A stretch of 64,000 nt of DNA from ZAX-1 sp046533095 (GTDB taxonomy: Bacteria; Bacillota; Clostridia; Lachnospirales; Lachnospiraceae). The notes beneath the pieces were generated by a model that had not been told where the DNA came from, made no database searches, and saw only the letters and a list, made by a program, of their open reading frames with translations. Each line of letters begins with the position of its first letter. Position 1 is the first letter of the stretch. The stretch is from contig JAJQRA010000023.1 of assembly GCA_046533095.1 (NCBI GenBank), positions 124,001 to 188,000 of the forward strand, in the 5' to 3' direction. The position numbers and the translations under genes are program-made. Below are positions 60,426 to 64,000 of this stretch, piece by piece.

Positions 60426-61385
60426 TTACGATAGCACTGTTATATTTTTTAAAAGTGCAATATTCTTTTCAAAAAAATCTGGGGACTGTTGATACGCTCG
60501 CGTACAATTGCAAAAGCATTCTGCAATCAGATATAACTCCAATCGTTGCTTAAAGCCCGGAAAAATGTTCTTTTGCTGCTCATAGCCACGAAAGAATGCT
60601 TGTTCCAACGCTTCATCTGCTTTTAGCGTCCGCCGATAGATGGAGCAAATGTCCCGTTCTGTATTGCCAAATCCTGCAAGTTCAAAATCTATCACTCCGG
60701 TCAGCTTGCCTTTTAATGCGATTAGGTTGTGTTCGTTATATTTATTGTGGCAAAATCCAAAATGAATGTCTTCAAAAGACAAGCTTTCGCTCTTTTTTAA
60801 AAATGTTTCATACGCCGCTTTGATTATTTCCTTTGCCTCTTTTGTTTCTTTTTCTATTAAAAGACCGCAAAGCTGTTCCATATCCTGCTTGACAGACTGT
60901 GTAAACCTTGCTTTATATTTATCGTTCGTCAGAAATTCCCCCTGCGCATCCTTTATAACAGAAGGACATTTTCCCCACGCCATTTCCATTTCCTGCGCTA
61001 TTTTTGTAAGGTGTATGCCATCATGGAATCTGGCTAAAAATTTGCCTGCCTCTTCATAAAATTCCAGTGCCTCTTCCCTGCTTTGAAATTGATAGGTATC
61101 TGCCGCTTCCCCTACCACCTTTGTTAGGATCAAGTAGTCATTTCCTCCGGCAAGCGTGCCAAAAGCATATACGCTTGCCGAGGGAATCCGCATTCTTGCC
61201 GTCACATTATATGCCATTCGTTCTTTGTTCATGCGGTCATTTTCATTAAATATTTTAATGACATAAGGTTCGTCCTTCATTATAAATTGGTATAGCATGT
61301 GCTGGCTCATTTCATGGCTATCCATTGGGATAATGTTCTTTGCGTCTATGTACAGTTCTTTTAAAGCCTCTTTTATAGTTGGCAT
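60426..61385 (-). CDS. Aminoglycoside-phosphotransferase-fold protein lacking the catalytic Asp
   Basis: 319 residues from ATG 61385 (GGGAG 8 nt upstream). Kinase-like fold: N-lobe YVIKIFNEND and ILTKVVGEAADTYQF, catalytic-loop position HNKYNEHN and metal-site IDFELAGFGNTERDI. In APH and choline kinases the loop is HxDxxxxN; here the Asp position is Lys (codon AAA). The His, Asn and second Asp are kept. This predicts a pseudokinase or altered chemistry. It is not a known resistance enzyme. It lies between trxA and sigH, with its own upstream gap. Confidence 0.85.
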   Translation of the reverse strand: MPTIKEALKELYIDAKNIIPMDSHEMSQHMLYQFIMKDEPYVIKIFNENDRMNKERMAYNVTARMRIPSASVYAFGTLAGGNDYLILTKVVGEAADTYQFQSREEALEFYEEAGKFLARFHDGIHLTKIAQEMEMAWGKCPSVIKDAQGEFLTNDKYKARFTQSVKQDMEQLCGLLIEKETKEAKEIIKAAYETFLKKSESLSFEDIHFGFCHNKYNEHNLIALKGKLTGVIDFELAGFGNTERDICSIYRRTLKADEALEQAFFRGYEQQKNIFPGFKQRLELYLIAECFCNCTRAYQQSPDFFEKNIALLKNITVLS

Positions 61386-61495
61386 TACAGTATCTCCCTT
61401 TTCTTTTGAGATGAGGCACACGGCTTTTTTGCTGCTAGTCAGTCATAAACACACATAAATAGCAGCAATTTTGGTAACTATCTAGTACCCCCTAC

Positions 61496-61510
61496 AACAC
61501 GAGGTGTTGT
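61496..61510. terminator. Small hairpin in the sigH-APH gap
   Basis: CAACAC (61496-61501) pairs with GTGTTG (61505-61510). A second pairing TTCGTAG/CTACGAA lies just after it (61511-61553). The 61386-61767 gap otherwise holds the repeat at 61634-61745. Confidence 0.4.
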
Positions 61511-61633
61511 TCGTAGCAACATTCCGGGAATTCATGCTTATTGGACTACGAATGTTCAATAAGCTGTCTTCATTATATCACTGGATTTTATACAATACAA
61601 GACAAGTTTTTTCCATCTATACATGATTTCATA

Positions 61634-61745
61634 CTTGTTTCACATGCTTTTTCATGCTTGTTTCACATGCTTTTCATACTTGTTTCACATGCTTTTTCAT
61701 GCTTATTTTCACATACTTTTGCATACTTATTTTCACATGCTTTTG
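61634..61745. repeat. 22-24 bp tandem repeat downstream of sigH
   Basis: CTTGTTTCACATGC-type units begin at 61634, 61657, 61679, 61702 and 61726 with spacings 23, 22, 23 and 24. The array ends ~23 bp from the sigH stop at 61768. Confidence 0.8.
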
Positions 61746-61767
61746 TCCATAGGAATGATACGCTAAC

Positions 61768-62373
61768 TCAGCCTATGACCAGATTGCTTAATTTCCCTTT
61801 TATCCGCTGTAATGCATTATCAATGGACTTTGGTTGCTTTCCAAGCATTTCTGCAATCTGATGGTAATTCATTCCCTGTAGGTAATATTGCATGACCCTT
61901 TTCTCCATACCGCTTAAAATTTGATCCATCTGCTGCTGCATCGCCATTACATTTTCCTTATCAATAAACAGTTCCTCCGGATTAATGTTGTCAATGGAGG
62001 CTAATACGTCCATCAGGGATATTCCATTGTTTTCATCCATATCTGCATTTAGGGAAACATAGCTATTTAAAGGCTGGTGCTTCTTACGCTGTGATGCCTC
62101 GACGGCATTATAGATTTGCCTAGATATACAAATATCCGCAAAATGATAAAAAGCAGTTTCCATATCTTCTTTAAAATCCCTGATCGCTTTAAAAAGCCCG
62201 ATCATACCTTCTTGAATTAAATCATCTGTATCCCCACCAATCAAAAACATGGCATTTGCTCTTTTCCGTACTAAATATTTGTATTTGTTTATAATATAAT
62301 CTGTAATATCTTGCTGCCCATTACGCAGACAAGCAATCAGCTCTTCATCTGTCATTGTTTCGTAGGAACTCAT
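61768..62373 (-). CDS. sigH: RNA polymerase sigma factor SigH (sigma-30)
   Basis: 201 residues from ATG 62373 (GAGGG 5 nt upstream; an ATG at 62385 is in frame). Region 2 includes FLIGGDTDDLIQEGMIGLF and YHFADICISRQIYNAVEAS. Region 4 includes LSGMEKRVMQYYLQGMNYHQ and IAEMLGKQPKSIDNALQRI. Sigma-H directs early sporulation genes including spo0A. It is upstream of nothing on its own strand but follows rlmB, the usual Firmicutes cluster (cysS-mrnC-rlmB-sigH). Confidence 0.95.
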   Translation of the reverse strand: MSSYETMTDEELIACLRNGQQDITDYIINKYKYLVRKRANAMFLIGGDTDDLIQEGMIGLFKAIRDFKEDMETAFYHFADICISRQIYNAVEASQRKKHQPLNSYVSLNADMDENNGISLMDVLASIDNINPEELFIDKENVMAMQQQMDQILSGMEKRVMQYYLQGMNYHQIAEMLGKQPKSIDNALQRIKGKLSNLVIG

Positions 62374-62463
62374 ATGTGCCCTCATTATCAGTCACTATCA
62401 TGCTAAGCATTTAATAAAATAGTTATTTTTTCGCAGCTTCTTTTTTTTGGAAACGCCAAAGGT

Positions 62464-63294
62464 TTACTGCAGCCGCTGTCTGACAATTTCATAAGCAAGC
62501 ACCCCTGCTGCCACGGATGCATTCAAAGAATCAATCTGACCTTTCATTGGGATAGCGGCAGCAAAATCGCAGTTTTCCTTCACCAGTTTACTTACACCCT
62601 CCCCCTCATTTCCAATCACCATGCAAATTGAGCCTTTTAAATCCAGTTTGTACATAGAGGTGCCTTTTGTATCTGCACAGACAAACCAAAGCCCTTCCTC
62701 TTTCAGTTTTTTTATGGTGGCAGTCAGATTTGTCACTTTTGCAACCGGGGTGTAGTTGAGTGCCCCTGCAGAAGTTTTAGCAACGGTAGCGGTTAGTCCT
62801 ACTGCCCTCCTTTTTGGTATAATGACACCATGTGCCCCAGCTAAATTGGCAGTACGGATCACTGCGCCAAGGTTGTGGGGATCTTCTATGTTATCAAGCA
62901 TAATAAGAAACGGTGGCTCGCCCGCCTCTTTTGCCGCTAAAAGCATATCCGCTATTTCGCCATATTCATAAGCGGCTGCAAATGCAATCACGCCTTGATG
63001 CTTTTTTGTATCCGATATCTGGTCTAAGCGTTCTTTCGTTACATAATTTATGATGGTATCATGCTTTGCTGCTTCCCTTGTAATGGTCTTAATCGGTCCA
63101 TCCTTAGACCCATCCAGTACAAAGAGCTTGTCTATTGGTTTGCCTGCACGAAAAGCCTCTATTACGGCATTACGCCCCTCTATTATCAATCTTTTTACTT
63201 CCGAGTCCTCGGTTTTAAATTCTTCTATCTTAAATTCTTCTGTCTTGGATCCTTCTGTCTTGGATCCTCTGGTTGCAAATTCTTCGTTTTTCAA
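62464..63294 (-). CDS. rlmB: 23S rRNA guanosine-2'-O-methyltransferase RlmB/TrmH type, with an N-terminal repeat
   Basis: 276 residues starting at TTG 63294, supported by AAAGGAG 6 nt upstream. The substrate-binding domain (about 34-110, IIEGRNAVIEAFRAGKPIDK) and SpoU methyltransferase domain (DNIEDPHNLGAVIRTANLAG; CMVIGNEGEGVSKLVKE; NASVAAGVLAYEIVRQRL) are complete. Residues ~8-33 are a low-complexity extension of SKTE/FKTE repeats encoded by 15-bp DNA repeats, absent from typical RlmB. It methylates G2251 of 23S rRNA in E. coli. Confidence 0.93.
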   Translation of the reverse strand: MKNEEFATRGSKTEGSKTEEFKIEEFKTEDSEVKRLIIEGRNAVIEAFRAGKPIDKLFVLDGSKDGPIKTITREAAKHDTIINYVTKERLDQISDTKKHQGVIAFAAAYEYGEIADMLLAAKEAGEPPFLIMLDNIEDPHNLGAVIRTANLAGAHGVIIPKRRAVGLTATVAKTSAGALNYTPVAKVTNLTATIKKLKEEGLWFVCADTKGTSMYKLDLKGSICMVIGNEGEGVSKLVKENCDFAAAIPMKGQIDSLNASVAAGVLAYEIVRQRLQ

Positions 63295-63363
63295 AATAAT
63301 CTCCTTTGAGTTTTAATTATGTAAACTAAAGTTTACCTCTGTTTGAACTTAACTTCGTATAGC

Positions 63364-63813
63364 CTAAAGTTCTTTCTCGTGTTTTGATTGTCCGGTTCTT
63401 TCGATTGCAAAATGAACCAGTTGCATCAAACGTTTCCATTCATCCTTTAAATACAAATAGCCCATCAGCGCCTCAAAACCAGTCGCCCTGCGGTAGTCTG
63501 ACATTGTGGCATTTTTCGCCATTGTAGGAGAATTTGCGTTACGCCCACGCCGATAGACCGCCTCCTCTTCCTGTGTAAGTTCAGGCAGTATTGTTTCAAT
63601 CATAGCAGACTGCGCCTGTGCTTTTACTAATTGGCTTGTCTGCCTATGAAGCTGATTTACGTGTGTGTTGCCTTTCCCTACGATGAGGGAACGGATCACC
63701 AAATCGTATATCCCATCTCCGATGTAGGCAAGCGTCAAGGGGGAATAGGTTTTAATATCTACCTGCACAATCCCAAACTGCTCTAAAATATATGCATTTA
63801 AACCCATTTCCAT
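63364..63813 (-). CDS. mrnC: Mini-ribonuclease III
   Basis: 149 residues. The RNase III-like catalytic domain alone, without dsRNA-binding domain: SPLTLAYIGDGIYDLVIRSL, GRNANSPTMAKNATMSDYRR, FEALMGYLYL. The acidic catalytic residues (Asp of GDGIYD, Glu of FEALMG) are present. It matures 23S rRNA ends in Firmicutes. It overlaps the cysS end by 16 nt, so it is coupled. An ATG at 63807 is an alternative start. Confidence 0.95.
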   Translation of the reverse strand: MEMGLNAYILEQFGIVQVDIKTYSPLTLAYIGDGIYDLVIRSLIVGKGNTHVNQLHRQTSQLVKAQAQSAMIETILPELTQEEEAVYRRGRNANSPTMAKNATMSDYRRATGFEALMGYLYLKDEWKRLMQLVHFAIERTGQSKHEKEL

Positions 63814-64000
63814 TTTACGCCTTCCCTTGTATCTTCTAGTATGATGCCTTGCTCCAACAGTATCGTACGAATTTCATCTGCGCGGGCAAAATTTTTCTCT
63901 TTTCTTGCATCCTGCCGCTGCTGTATTAAATTTTCGATTTCTTCGCTTAAAATTTGTGTTTTCCGTTCTGCCTGAATACCTAATATGTCGCAAAGAGCCA
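63798..64000 (-). CDS. cysS: Cysteinyl-tRNA synthetase, C-terminal part (5' end outside window)
   Basis: The last 67 codons. EENLIQQRQDARKEKNF-like sequence followed by ARADEIRTILLEQGIILEDT and REGVKWKWV is the CysRS C-terminal anticodon-region tail. The stop is at 63798-63800 and overlaps mrnC. The reading frame is open to the edge of the window. Confidence 0.93.
   Translation of the reverse strand, partial: ALCDILGIQAERKTQILSEEIENLIQQRQDARKEKNFARADEIRTILLEQGIILEDTREGVKWKWV

Noticed and set aside
60426..61385. Kinase-fold gene considered as an aminoglycoside resistance gene
   Set aside because: It lacks the catalytic Asp and resembles the broad APH/choline-kinase fold only, with no sign of a resistance context.

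Overview
The window looks like chromosomal core sequence from a spore-forming anaerobic Firmicute, most likely Lachnospiraceae (Clostridium cluster XIVa). The evidence is gene order and content: spo0A-spoIVB-recN-argR-nadK-tlyA-dxs-ispA-xseB-xseA-nusB-Asp23 as one block, sigH next to rlmB-mrnC-cysS, recX-recA near rny, spoIIM near xerD, sigma-A promoters and strong AGGAGG-type ribosome binding sites. The sequence is AT-rich overall. Two stretches look visibly richer in G+C by eye: about 1-4500 and about 17500-22900. Nearly all genes are on the minus strand. The plus-strand exceptions are a PucR-type regulator, a small coiled-coil gene, an AAA/PD-(D/E)XK gene and the aroE-aroF pair.

Layout. 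1-2753: 5' part of a very large oxidoreductase (old-yellow-enzyme barrel, 4Fe-4S, FAD/NAD domains) fused to an acetoacetate-decarboxylase-like domain, divergent from its probable PucR-type regulator (2937-4508). 4.5-5.5 kb: a coiled-coil gene between two copies of a duplicated hairpin-rich segment. 5.5-10.3 kb: two tandem secreted Ig-like proteins. 10.4-17.1 kb: gltX, a UvrD-like helicase, a homocysteine methyltransferase, ilvN, ilvC. 17.5-24.9 kb: two ABC exporter systems, a response regulator with matching operator boxes at two promoters, and a DUF2339 membrane protein. 25.2-40.1 kb: VOC protein, glgA, then the sporulation/DNA repair/isoprenoid block. 40.3-49.4 kb: superoxide dismutase, a decayed pseudogene, the AAA/nuclease-like gene, metA, ligA, a pseudouridine synthase and an SH3-domain protein. 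49.5-52.7 kb: tRNA-Arg(CCG) and shikimate pathway genes. 52.9-64 kb: xerD, spoIIM, NUDIX, rny, recX-recA with an SOS box, trxA, a kinase-fold protein lacking its catalytic Asp, sigH, rlmB, mrnC, and the end of cysS.

Three things stand out. (1) aroK contains an exact match to the Illumina P7 adapter followed by ten A, so part of that gene is a sequencing or assembly artefact. (2) More than ten unrelated short-period tandem arrays (unit 22-72 bp) sit against gene ends, and similar in-frame expansions lie inside NusB, RecA, RlmB, NadK and the coiled-coil protein; this looks like a genome-wide tendency to tandem duplication. (3) A conserved 11-bp-period box array sits at the same distance from the -10 element of both the response-regulator gene and an ABC exporter operon, which defines a small predicted regulon. 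I found no insertion sequence, prophage or CRISPR array. All assignments come from reading the sequence; no database search was run.
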